Part shown: positions 1-6,263 of the stretch, one piece after another | Position numbering within the stretch: the first letter of the stretch is position 1 | Layout of the letters: each line of letters starts with the position of its first letter | Origin: Pseudomonadota bacterium | GTDB taxonomy: Bacteria > Pseudomonadota > Alphaproteobacteria > Rhizobiales > Xanthobacteraceae | DNA: 6,880 nucleotides | Assembly: GCA_023390955.1 (NCBI GenBank) | Contig: JAEWBW010000242.1 | Coordinates: 1-6,880 of the forward strand | Direction of reading: 5' to 3' | Notes under the pieces: model-generated | Told to the model about the DNA's origin: nothing | The model's database searches: none | Seen by the model: the letters and a program-made list of their open reading frames with translations, nothing else | Program-made: the position numbers and the translations under genes

Positions 1-609
1 CACCGTCCGGGCATATCCCACCCAGAAACTCAGGCCGATGGAGATCACGAGCACCCCCAGCATGCTGCTGGCGTCCAGCCGGCTGCCGAGGATCGATTTG
101 GCGATGCCATTGACCAGCAGCGCGATCAGGATGGCGGGGAAGGTGAGCTGCACGTCGGCGATCCGCATGATCACGCCGTCGACCGCGCCCCCGAAATACC
201 CAGCGATCAGGCCGAGCACGACACCGAGCGCGCCGGCGAAGATCACGCCGGCGACGCCGACGGCGAGCGAGATGCGCAAGCCGTAGAGGATCGCGGAGAA
301 TACGTCGCGTCCTTGCTCGTCGGTACCGAGCAGGAACGGGCTCTGGCCGTCGGCGGTCCAGAGCGGCGAGATCCGCGAATTCATCAATTGCAGCTGCGCC
401 GGATCGAACGGGTTCTGAACCGCAAGCACGGACGCAAAGATCGCGAGCAGGAAGAACAGCAGGGCGATGGCTGCCGCCACCATGGTCAGCTTGGAGCGGC
501 GAAACGAATAGAAGATGTCACTATCGAGCGCGCGACTGAGCCAGCTGCGAGCCCCATGCGCCGATGGTGTGTGCGGTTTGTCGGAATTGGAGGCGACTGC
601 GTCGGTCAT
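1..609 (-). CDS. ABC transporter permease, DppC/OppC type (partial, C-terminus off the left edge)
   Basis: Inner-membrane permease of a peptide/nickel/opine-type ABC importer, and the partner of the permease encoded just upstream. Reading leftward from ATG at 609 the frame stays open for 203 codons to the window edge, so the C-terminal third is missing. Visible parts: a cytoplasmic N-terminal tail with the basic segment FRRSKL (about 36-41), a first membrane helix (about 43-64), then the family signature GTDEQGRDVFS (95-105), a marker of DppC-type N-terminal regions. Hydrophobic helices follow at about 111-137, 157-170 and 184-199. The sequence stops just before the expected EAA loop that contacts the ATPase. 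The start lies 10 bases after the upstream permease stop, with AAGG about 8 bases before ATG, which fits an operon. The family is sure. The substrate cannot be read from the permease. Confidence 0.93.
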   Translation of the reverse strand, partial: MTDAVASNSDKPHTPSAHGARSWLSRALDSDIFYSFRRSKLTMVAAAIALLFFLLAIFASVLAVQNPFDPAQLQLMNSRISPLWTADGQSPFLLGTDEQGRDVFSAILYGLRISLAVGVAGVIFAGALGVVLGLIAGYFGGAVDGVIMRIADVQLTFPAILIALLVNGIAKSILGSRLDASSMLGVLVISIGLSFWVGYARTV

Positions 610-619
610 CAGGACTGCC

Positions 620-1600
620 TTATGCGGCACGGCCGACGGTCGAGCGCAAGCGCGGGTCGACCACGGTGTAGAGGATGTCGACCACCAGATTGATGGTGAC
701 GAAGATCAACGAAACCATCAGTAGGTAGGCGGCCATGATCGGGATATCGACGTTTTGAACGGCTTGCACGAACAGAAGTCCCATGCCCGGCCATTGGAAG
801 ACGGTCTCGGTGATGATCGAAAATGCAATAACCGAGCCAAATTGCAGGCCAGCCACCGTAATCACGGGAATGAGCGTGTTCTTCAGTGCGTGACCGAAAT
901 GGACGGCGCGGGTGGTGAGGCCGCGAGCGCGCGCGAAACGGATATAGTCGGTTCGCAGCACCTCCAGCATCTCCGCGCGCACCAGCCGCATGATCAGGGT
1001 CATCTGGAACAGGCCCAGCGTGATCGAGGGCATGATCAGCGCCTTCAGACCTGACAGTGTGAGCAGGCCCGTCGTCCACCAGCCGAGCTTGACCACCTCG
1101 CCGCGACCGAACGAGGGCAGCCAGCCCAATGTCACGGCGAACAGGTAGATCAGGAGAATGCCGATCAGGAACGTCGGCAGCGAGATGCCGATCAGCGAAA
1201 CCGCCTGGAACAGCTTTGCGAGCACGGTATCGCGTCTGAGTGCGGAATAGACGCCCATCAGGATACCGAGCACCATCGCGAAGACGGTGGCGCAGATCGC
1301 GAGTTCCAGCGTTGCGGGCATGCGCTCCATCAACAGCGTCGAGACCGGCTGGCGAAACTGATAGGAGACGCCGAACTTGAATTGTGCGGCATTGGCAAAA
1401 TAACGCACGAACTGCACCGGCACGGGATCGTCGAGACCGAGCGATTTCCGCACGGCTTCGCGTTCCGCGGCTGGCGTATCGATCGAGACGATCTGGTTGA
1501 CGGGGTCGCCTGCGAAACGGAACATCGAGAACGCGATGATGCCGACGGCGAACATCACGCCGATGGCCTGGACGGCGCGGCGAAGAGTGAAAGCGAGCAT
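620..1600 (-). CDS. ABC transporter permease, DppB/OppB type
   Basis: Complete 326-residue inner-membrane permease of a peptide-type ABC importer, normal length for the family. It begins MLAFTLRR followed by the first membrane helix (about 10-30). A periplasmic segment (about 31-97) contains the family-typical LGLDDPVPVQFVRY (54-67). More helices lie at about 98-120, 133-157, 182-205, 246-268 and 287-313. The EAA loop that docks on the ATPase is visible at 210-228 (EMLEVLRTDYIRFARARGL), and the C-terminus VVDPRLR is typical. I chose ATG at 1600 because AAGGAA (1611-1616) lies 10 bases before it. An in-frame GTG at 1609 would add three residues but sits one base from that site. It follows the binding-protein gene after a 101-base gap containing a hairpin, and precedes the second permease by 10 bases. 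ABC importer function is secure; the transported solute is unknown. Confidence 0.95.
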   Translation of the reverse strand: MLAFTLRRAVQAIGVMFAVGIIAFSMFRFAGDPVNQIVSIDTPAAEREAVRKSLGLDDPVPVQFVRYFANAAQFKFGVSYQFRQPVSTLLMERMPATLELAICATVFAMVLGILMGVYSALRRDTVLAKLFQAVSLIGISLPTFLIGILLIYLFAVTLGWLPSFGRGEVVKLGWWTTGLLTLSGLKALIMPSITLGLFQMTLIMRLVRAEMLEVLRTDYIRFARARGLTTRAVHFGHALKNTLIPVITVAGLQFGSVIAFSIITETVFQWPGMGLLFVQAVQNVDIPIMAAYLLMVSLIFVTINLVVDILYTVVDPRLRSTVGRAA

Positions 1601-1610
1601 TCCTTCCACT

Positions 1611-1616
1611 TTCCTT
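1611..1616 (-). promoter_or_regulatory. Ribosome binding site of the DppB-type permease
   Basis: On the minus strand AAGGAA lies 10 bases before ATG at 1600 and one base before the alternative GTG at 1609. This spacing favours the ATG. A second purine run (GGAAGGA, 1601-1607) touches the ATG directly and is too close to act as a normal site. Confidence 0.55.
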
Positions 1617-1655
1617 GGGTGTGTCGGGCGACGTCTTTGTCAGCCGGAAAAGGAA

Positions 1656-1686
1656 AGGTCCCGGAAGCCTGACGCTGCCGGGACCT
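1656..1686 (-). repeat. Intercistronic inverted repeat (predicted RNA hairpin) between binding-protein and permease genes
   Basis: AGGTCCCGG (1656-1664) and CCGGGACCT (1678-1686) are exact reverse complements, giving a 9-bp GC-rich stem with a 13-base loop. It lies 15 bases past the binding-protein stop and 55 bases before the permease start. On the transcribed strand the stem is followed by a pyrimidine-rich run (TTTCCTTTTCC, starting at 1655), not a clean U tract. It therefore looks more like a leaky terminator or a 3'-end-protecting hairpin than a full intrinsic terminator. Such elements after binding-protein genes are known to lower expression of distal permease genes relative to the binding protein. 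That role here is inferred. Confidence 0.6.
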
Positions 1687-1701
1687 CGTGTTCAACTCGC
1701 G

Positions 1702-3297
1702 CTAATCCTTCTTGGATGCCCAGTGGAACATGACCAGATTGTCGGCGCGCTGCGGCAGGGTGACCTTTTTCGATACGCCCCAGGCCAGCGCCTGCTGGTG
1801 CAGCGGGATATAGGACCAGTCCTTGTTGCCGAGTTCGTAGGCCTGCTTGATCAACTGGTTGCGCTTGTCGGCGTCGGTTTCGACCAGCACCTTGTCGGTG
1901 AGGGCGTCGAAATCCTTGTTGCAGTAGCCGCCGAGATTGGCTTCGCCCCGCGACGACTTCGCATCGTCGCGGCAGCCCATGATGTCATAGAGCACGTTGT
2001 GGGAGTCCATCGTGCCGGGCGTCCAGCCGAGCAGATAGAACGAGGTCTGGTAGTTACCTTGCTTCAATACCTTGGCGAAGTACTGCGCCTTCGGCTGCGC
2101 CAGCAGGTTGATCTTGACGCCGACGCGCGCAAGCATGCCGACCACGGCCTGGCAGATCGCGGCGTCGTTGACGTAGCGATCGTTCGGGCAGTCCATGGTC
2201 ACCTCGAAACCGTCGGGGTAGCCGGCTTCGGTCAGGAGCTTCTTGGCGCCGTCAGGATCGAATTTGGGGCGCGTGAAGTCCTTGGCCAGCGGGAACAGCT
2301 GGGGAGCGATCATCAGGGCCGATGGCGTCGACAGCCCGCGCATCACGCGCGTCTTGATCAGTTCGACGTCGATCGCCTTGTAGAAGGCTTCGCGGACGCG
2401 GACGTCCTTGAACGGGTTCTTGCCCTTGACGCTGGAGAACAGCAGTTCGTCGCGGGTCTGGTCGAAGCTGATGAAGATCGTGCGCAGTTCCGGCCCCTTC
2501 AGCACCTGGGCATTCGGGCTCGAATCGACGCGGGAGATATCCTGGATCGGAACCGGCTCGATGACGTCGACTTCGCCCGAGAGCAGGGCGGCGACGCGCG
2601 TGGCATCGGAGGCGATCGGGGTGAAGATGATCTCCTTCAGGTTACCTTCCATCTTGCCCCAGTAATTGGGGTTGGCCTTGAACACGGTCTTCACGCCGGG
2701 TTGATGGCTTTCGATGATGAAGGGGCCGGTGCCGTTCTCATTCAGCGAGGCGTAGCTTGGCGTGGTCGCGGACACTGGCGTCGGCTCGACGGCGTTGTTC
2801 GCCTCGGCCCACTCCTTGTCCATGATGTACCAGACGTCCCATGCATAATGCAGGATGGGATTGGGCGAAGGCAGGATGAAATCGACCGTATAGTCGTCGA
2901 CCTTCACGACCTTGACGTTGGCCGCGAGGCGGGTCTGCATGTTGGAGTTCTTGTTGCGGACCCGGTCGGCGGAGAACACCACATCGTCGGCGTTGAAGGC
3001 GTTGCCGTTGTGGAATTTCACGCCCTTGCGCAAATGAAAGCGCCAGCGGGTCGGCTCCGGCGTCTCCCAGCTCTCCGCCAGTCCCGGGATGATCTTCAGA
3101 TCCTTGTCGCGCGCGGTCAGGCCTTGATAGACGTGGCCGAGATGCGCGTGGGTGGTGGACTCGTTGAGTGAATAGGGATCCAGCGACTTCAGGTCGCCCT
3201 GGTTGGCGTAGCGCAGCGTCTGACTTGACGCCGGCGAGACCGACAACGCGAGCACACTGGTGAGCGTTGCCGCAAACAAACCACGACCTATCGACAT
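1702..3297 (-). CDS. ABC transporter substrate-binding protein, family 5 (DppA/OppA-like), periplasmic
   Basis: Periplasmic receptor that captures the solute and delivers it to the two permeases downstream. It has 531 residues, usual for SBP_bac_5 proteins. The N-terminus is a Sec signal peptide: basic MSIGRG, hydrophobic core about 7-20, likely cleavage near SPASSQ (21-26). There is no lipobox cysteine, so it should be soluble. Family features: LKSLDPYSLNES (36-47), GLAESWE (72-78), the lobe-I stretch WRFHLRKGVKFHNG (85-98) with FNADDVVFS (101-109), NGTGPFII (188-195), NPNYWG (209-214), RVREAFYKAID (300-310) and LLTEAGYPDGF (354-364). Four cysteines (370, 382, 442, 459) could form two disulfides. 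ATG at 3297 is chosen because GGAGAGG lies six bases upstream. The in-frame GTG at 3312 precedes that site and would add MERVK before a normal signal peptide. A dipeptide ligand is not assured, because the region around 424-437 (GWTPGTMDSHNVLY) differs from the DYPDP-type segment I recall for DppA. Confidence 0.94.
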   Translation of the reverse strand: MSIGRGLFAATLTSVLALSVSPASSQTLRYANQGDLKSLDPYSLNESTTHAHLGHVYQGLTARDKDLKIIPGLAESWETPEPTRWRFHLRKGVKFHNGNAFNADDVVFSADRVRNKNSNMQTRLAANVKVVKVDDYTVDFILPSPNPILHYAWDVWYIMDKEWAEANNAVEPTPVSATTPSYASLNENGTGPFIIESHQPGVKTVFKANPNYWGKMEGNLKEIIFTPIASDATRVAALLSGEVDVIEPVPIQDISRVDSSPNAQVLKGPELRTIFISFDQTRDELLFSSVKGKNPFKDVRVREAFYKAIDVELIKTRVMRGLSTPSALMIAPQLFPLAKDFTRPKFDPDGAKKLLTEAGYPDGFEVTMDCPNDRYVNDAAICQAVVGMLARVGVKINLLAQPKAQYFAKVLKQGNYQTSFYLLGWTPGTMDSHNVLYDIMGCRDDAKSSRGEANLGGYCNKDFDALTDKVLVETDADKRNQLIKQAYELGNKDWSYIPLHQQALAWGVSKKVTLPQRADNLVMFHWASKKD

Positions 3298-3303
3298 TTT
3301 GAC

Positions 3304-3310
3304 CCTCTCC
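3304..3310 (-). promoter_or_regulatory. Ribosome binding site of the substrate-binding protein
   Basis: GGAGAGG on the minus strand, six bases before ATG at 3297. It decides the start, since the upstream GTG at 3312 overlaps the first base of this site and has no comparable purine run at a useful distance. Confidence 0.75.
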
Positions 3311-3359
3311 ACACCGCCGCGCCCATGATTTTTGATTGTTCGGCGGGGCTGACCAATCC

Positions 3360-3388
3360 ATGTTGCCCAGAGTTTTCACCCCGTGCAA
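3360..3388 (-). promoter_or_regulatory. Weak candidate promoter for the importer operon
   Basis: On the minus strand TTGCAC (3383-3388) and CAACAT (3360-3365) are separated by exactly 17 bases, about 60 bases before the binding-protein start. Each hexamer matches only three of six consensus positions, so this is a spacing-based guess that suits the loose housekeeping promoters of alphaproteobacteria. Confidence 0.22.
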
Positions 3389-3530
3389 GCGCCATTAGAG
3401 CAAGGAACGCGCCAAGTTGCGCCGCTTTGCAGCAATGGCTGTCCGGACGTGGCGCGCAGGCGCGGAACGATTTTGGTTGACCATATCCGCCGATTGCCAA
3501 AACGCACGGCTCTGGCCGGCTTCAGGTCGC

Positions 3531-3560
3531 TTGCGTCGCACACCAAGTCGCGGCGATACT
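3531..3560 (+). promoter_or_regulatory. Weak candidate promoter for the DUF6489-like/hydrolase/WS-DGAT cluster
   Basis: TTGCGT (3531-3536, preceded by C as is common in alphaproteobacterial -35 elements) and GATACT (3555-3560, four of six consensus matches) are spaced by 18 bases. They end 36 bases before the first start codon. Plausible in position, but the match is weak. Confidence 0.28.
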
Positions 3561-3586
3561 GCCTTAGCCCTGCGCGAATCCGCTTG

Positions 3587-3594
3587 AGGAGGGG
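3587..3594 (+). promoter_or_regulatory. Strong ribosome binding site of the first cluster gene
   Basis: AGGAGGGG ends two bases before ATG at 3597, with the core AGGAGG four bases away. This is the best Shine-Dalgarno match in the window and fixes the start of the small protein. It suggests good translation of the cluster's first gene. Confidence 0.75.
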
Positions 3595-3596
3595 AT

Positions 3597-3854
3597 ATGA
3601 AAGTTAACATCGAGATCGACTGCACCCCCCTGGAGGCCCGCCAGTTCATCGGACTGCCCGACGTCTCGCCGATGCAGACCGCGGTAATGGACAAGCTGCA
3701 GCAGCAGGTGCTGAGCAACATCGAGAAGATTTCGCCGGAATCCCTGATCCAGAGCTGGTTCACCTTCGATCCGAAGATCGCGGAGCGGTTTCAGGACATG
3801 TTCGTCACCATGGCCGGCCTCGGCATGCCGCGCGCGCCCGACAAGAAGAAATGA
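3597..3854 (+). CDS. Small DUF6489-like protein of unknown function
   Basis: An 85-residue cytoplasmic protein with no signal peptide and no membrane helix. The N-terminus MKVNIEIDCTPLEARQFIGLPDVSPMQ has the shape I recall for the DUF6489 family (a beta strand, then a CTPxEAR helix start and a GLPDV turn). I cannot run a profile search to prove it. The rest (about 26-76) reads as helical and amphipathic, with a Q-rich stretch (35-37), SPESLIQSWF (46-55), then IAERFQDMFVTMAGLGM (61-77). The tail is basic (PDKKK). The strong ribosome binding site, normal codon use and the ATGA overlap with the following hydrolase show it is a real gene. The general look, short and amphipathic beside lipid-ester genes, would fit a helper or surface-binding protein for the hydrolase or for lipid or polyester granules. 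That is only a guess. Confidence 0.85.
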   Translation: MKVNIEIDCTPLEARQFIGLPDVSPMQTAVMDKLQQQVLSNIEKISPESLIQSWFTFDPKIAERFQDMFVTMAGLGMPRAPDKKK

Positions 3855-4654
3855 TGCCGGCCGACCGCGACGAAGCGAAGGCGTCCAGCCGGCTTCGTCC
3901 GCCGGGCATCGGCCTTCTGCTGGCTGAGGCCCGTGGGCTGTTCGAGCTCAATGCCAGCCTGTTGCTGTCGCCGCTTCTGATGCGCGCGCCCAGGGGCGAT
4001 GGCCATCCGGTGCTGGCGCTGCCGGGGTTCCTGGCCAGCGACCTCTCGATGGCGCCGATGCGTCGCTATCTGCGCGAGCTCGGCTATGACGCCCATGCCT
4101 GGCGGATGGGCCGCAATCTCGGCGGCCTCTCGCGCATGCGCGATTCCTTGCGGACCCGACTCGCCGAGATCCATACGGAGACCGGGCGCAAGGTCAGCCT
4201 GGTCGGGTGGAGCCTCGGCGGTGTCTATGCGCGCGACCTCGCGCTGCAGGCGCCTGACATGGTCCGCAATGTCATCACGCTCGGCAGTCCCTTCGCCAAC
4301 GACGTCAGGGCGACCAATGCCACGAAACTCTACGAGATGCTGTCGGGCGAGCGGGTCGCGGATATGGCCGAGCTGCGCGATGCCATCGCGGGCGACCTGC
4401 CGGTGCCGGCGACCTCGATCTATTCGCGCAGTGACGGTGTCGTGAACTGGCAAACCTGCTTGTTGCGCCCGTCGGAGACCGCCGAGAACATCGAGGTGCT
4501 GTTTGCAAGCCATATCGGCCTCGGCGTGAATCCGGCCGCCCTGTGGGCCGTGGCAGACCGCCTGGCGCAGCCAGAAGGCGAGTTCTGGCCATTCGACCGG
4601 GAAGGGCCGTTTGCCGTTGCATATGCCCCGCCGGAGCGGGCAATATCGGCCTGA
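3851..4654 (+). CDS. Alpha/beta-hydrolase, lipase/esterase type
   Basis: A 267-residue hydrolase expected to cleave carboxylic esters (acyl glycerol or other lipid esters). The probable catalytic triad is readable: nucleophile Ser121 in GWSLGG (119-124), Asp195 in YSRSDGVVNW (191-200) and His221 in ASHIGLGVNP (219-228). LPGF (57-60) after a hydrophobic strand is the expected oxyanion-hole loop. The stretch LASDLSMAPMRRYLRELGYDAHAWRMGRNLGG (61-92) resembles bacterial class-2-like lipases. There is no Sec signal; the hydrophobic patch at about 37-44 is too short and internal. The protein is probably cytoplasmic or membrane-peripheral. Its ATG overlaps the preceding stop in ATGA, and a second ATG follows at once (3854). 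Only a weak AAGAAG precedes it, so translation is likely coupled to the small upstream gene. The WS/DGAT gene follows after 48 bases, hinting at an ester-turnover role. The exact substrate is unknown. Confidence 0.9.
   Translation: MMPADRDEAKASSRLRPPGIGLLLAEARGLFELNASLLLSPLLMRAPRGDGHPVLALPGFLASDLSMAPMRRYLRELGYDAHAWRMGRNLGGLSRMRDSLRTRLAEIHTETGRKVSLVGWSLGGVYARDLALQAPDMVRNVITLGSPFANDVRATNATKLYEMLSGERVADMAELRDAIAGDLPVPATSIYSRSDGVVNWQTCLLRPSETAENIEVLFASHIGLGVNPAALWAVADRLAQPEGEFWPFDREGPFAVAYAPPERAISA
4621..4646 (+). repeat. Imperfect inverted repeat at the 3' end of the hydrolase gene
   Basis: ATATGCCCCGC (4621-4631) and GCGGGCAATAT (4636-4646) pair at 9 of 11 positions around a CGGA loop. The inner CCCGC/GCGGG stem is perfect. 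The element is inside the coding end (stop codon 4652-4654) and has no U tract, so it is not a standard terminator. It could be chance in GC-rich DNA. Confidence 0.35.
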
Positions 4655-4660
4655 CGAGAA

Positions 4661-4675
4661 GCGCCACCAAGGCGC
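4661..4675 (+). repeat. Small intercistronic hairpin before the WS/DGAT gene
   Basis: GCGCC (4661-4665) and GGCGC (4671-4675) are exact complements around an ACCAA loop. They lie in the 48-base gap between the hydrolase stop and the WS/DGAT start, 17 bases before its ribosome binding site. With no T run after it, readthrough is expected. Confidence 0.35.
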
Positions 4676-4692
4676 CCGTTACAGAGTTTAGT

Positions 4693-4698
4693 GGAGGA
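4693..4698 (+). promoter_or_regulatory. Ribosome binding site of the WS/DGAT gene
   Basis: GGAGGA lies four bases before ATG at 4703. The upstream in-frame GTG at 4691 directly abuts this site and has no ribosome binding site of its own, so the shorter start is preferred. Confidence 0.75.
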
Positions 4699-4702
4699 AA
4701 CC

Positions 4703-6253
4703 ATGGCTGACGGTAAGAAGCTGTCGTCGCTGGACGCGTCGTTTCTGTATCTCGAGACACCGGAAATGCCGATGCATGTCGGCAGCATGGCGATCTTCCG
4801 CCTGCCCGACGACTACAAGGGCGACTTCTTCGAAGACTTCAAGGCGATGATCGTCTCGCGCCTCCATATCGCGCCGATCCTCAAAGCGCGCCTGGAGAAG
4901 GCGCCGCTCGATATCGACCATCCCACCTGGGTCGAGGACGACCAGTTCGACATCGACCGCCACATCTTCCGCGCCAGCCTTCCGGCGCCGCGCGACCGCG
5001 CCACGCTCGAACGCATCGTCGGCTGGATGCACGCCAAGCTGTTGAACCGCGCCCGCCCGCTCTGGGAGTTCTACGTATTCGAGGGCATGAAGAACAACGA
5101 GGTCGGGCTCTATTCCAAGATGCACCATGCCGCGATCGACGGCGGTGCCGGCGCTGCGCTCACCAACATGATCTACGACATTTCGCCGATCCCGCGGAAA
5201 GTCGAACCGCCGACCAGTGCGACCAAGCCCGGACAGGAGCCGCGCGACATCGCTGCCAACCTGCTCGATTCCTATCAGCAGCTGTTCAACCAGCCGCTCG
5301 ATGCCGGCAAGGCGGCGCAGAATCTGCAGCTGCCGCGCACCGGCAAGAGCGACATCGGTTCGATCCTGTTCGACAACGCGATGTACCAGATCGAGAGCGC
5401 GGTGCGCTTCGCCGGAAACATCCCGACCATGGTCAAGAGCGTCTCCGACGTGCTGGGGAAAATCTCCGATCCGAAGTCGCGCGAGAGCCTCGCCAGCATG
5501 GTGTCGCCGCCGACCATCCTCAACAAGACGATCTCCTCGGAGCGCAGCTTTGCTGGCGTCTCGATCTCGCTGTCGCGCTCCAAGGCGCTCGCCAAGCTCG
5601 CGGGCGGCAAGCTCAACGACGTCGTGCTGGCGCTCGCCTCCGGCGTGGTCCGGCGCTATCTCCTGCAATATGGCACGCTGCCGGCCAAATCGATGACCGC
5701 AGCAGTGCCGATCTCGTTGCGCGAGGAGGGCAACACCGAGGCCAATAACCAGGTGTTCGGCATGATCTGCGCGATCGCAACCAACGTCGAGGATCCGAAG
5801 GCGCGGCTGGAAGCGATCATCGCACAGTCCACCAAGTCGAAGGAGATGTCGCATCCGTTGCGGGCGCTGATGCCGCAGGTGTCCAACATCTCGATGCTGG
5901 GCGCGCCGATCATCGTGCAGATCCTGGCGCTGCTCTATAGCCGCTCCGACCTGTCGGACGTGCTGCCGCCGGCGGCCAACATCACGGTCTCCAACGTGCC
6001 GGGACCGCGGCAGACGCTTTATGCCGCCGGCGCGGAGCTGTTGCATATCTTCCCGGTGTCGATTTCGACCCATGGCCAGGCGCTCAACATCACCGTGCAG
6101 AGCTATCGCGACCAGCTCGATTTCGGCTTCATCGTCGGCGCCAACATCATTCCGCATGTGCAGGTGATGTGCGATATGCTGCCGGAGGAGTTCGCCGCGC
6201 TCGAGGCGGCGTATGCACCGCCCGCGGCCGACATCAAAGGCGCCGCCGAGTAG
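4703..6253 (+). CDS. Wax ester synthase / acyl-CoA:diacylglycerol acyltransferase (WS/DGAT)
   Basis: Transfers an acyl group from acyl-CoA to a long-chain alcohol (wax ester) or diacylglycerol (triacylglycerol), at the inner face of the membrane or on lipid bodies. The 516-residue protein shows the family's conserved blocks in order. LSSLDASFLYLETPEMPMHVG (8-28) is the family's usual N-terminus. RPLWEF (118-123) is the PLW motif. HHAAIDG (141-147) is the HHxxxDG active site, with His142 the probable general base. LNDVVLALASGVVRRYL (304-320) is the ND block, AVPISLR (334-340) the following strand, and SNVPGPRQTLY (430-440) the NVPGP block. DFGFIVGANIIPHVQ (473-487) lies near the C-terminus. 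It is longer than the roughly 460 residues I recall for the Acinetobacter enzyme, part of the excess lying between the HHxxxDG and ND blocks (about 165-290). All catalytic residues are intact. It follows the lipase-like hydrolase and precedes the epoxide-hydrolase-type gene by 10 bases. Which ester it makes cannot be read from sequence. Confidence 0.95.
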   Translation: MADGKKLSSLDASFLYLETPEMPMHVGSMAIFRLPDDYKGDFFEDFKAMIVSRLHIAPILKARLEKAPLDIDHPTWVEDDQFDIDRHIFRASLPAPRDRATLERIVGWMHAKLLNRARPLWEFYVFEGMKNNEVGLYSKMHHAAIDGGAGAALTNMIYDISPIPRKVEPPTSATKPGQEPRDIAANLLDSYQQLFNQPLDAGKAAQNLQLPRTGKSDIGSILFDNAMYQIESAVRFAGNIPTMVKSVSDVLGKISDPKSRESLASMVSPPTILNKTISSERSFAGVSISLSRSKALAKLAGGKLNDVVLALASGVVRRYLLQYGTLPAKSMTAAVPISLREEGNTEANNQVFGMICAIATNVEDPKARLEAIIAQSTKSKEMSHPLRALMPQVSNISMLGAPIIVQILALLYSRSDLSDVLPPAANITVSNVPGPRQTLYAAGAELLHIFPVSISTHGQALNITVQSYRDQLDFGFIVGANIIPHVQVMCDMLPEEFAALEAAYAPPAADIKGAAE

Positions 6254-6263
6254 GGAATTTGCA

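Larger units (their letters stand above)
3298..3596. other. Divergent intergenic region
   Basis: This 299-base gap separates the leftward importer operon from the rightward lipid-type cluster, so it should carry both promoters and any operator. I see no convincing gene: open frames that cross it (for example 3383-3607 plus and 3288-3500 minus) lack ribosome binding sites and recognisable protein features. It is locally less GC-rich around 3325-3340 (a T-rich run). A 6-bp inverted repeat (CCGCCG 3314-3319, CGGCGG 3341-3346) lies in what would be the binding-protein mRNA leader. Confidence 0.7.

Noticed and set aside
38..724. Several plus-strand open frames opposite the DppC-type permease
   Set aside because: They overlap a permease frame that is open from 609 to the edge and carries the GTDxxGRD signature; they are antisense shadows.
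1656..1686. Full intrinsic terminator at the end of the binding-protein gene
   Set aside because: The stem is strong, but the run after it contains C residues (TTTCCTTTTCC), and the permease genes downstream lack their own clear promoter. A partial terminator or mRNA-stabilising hairpin fits better.
1615..3171. 518-codon open frame on the plus strand, opposite the substrate-binding protein
   Set aside because: It has a composition typical of antisense reading of a high-GC gene (many Val, Asp, Arg, Gly, His), no convincing ribosome binding site and no family features. The opposite strand encodes a full-length binding protein.
3383..3410. Possible sigma-54 promoter (TGGCGC next to TTGCAC) on the minus strand
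   Set aside because: The two elements are directly adjacent, without the roughly five-base spacing needed between GG and GC blocks.
3383..3607. 74-codon open frame (plus) in the divergent intergenic region, and 3288-3500 on the minus strand
   Set aside because: No ribosome binding site, random-looking composition, and the plus frame runs into the well-supported start of the small protein at 3597.
3791..4513. 240-codon open frame on the minus strand, opposite the lipase-like hydrolase
   Set aside because: Rich in Arg, His and Gln with no fold signature. The plus-strand hydrolase has a readable catalytic triad and operon context.
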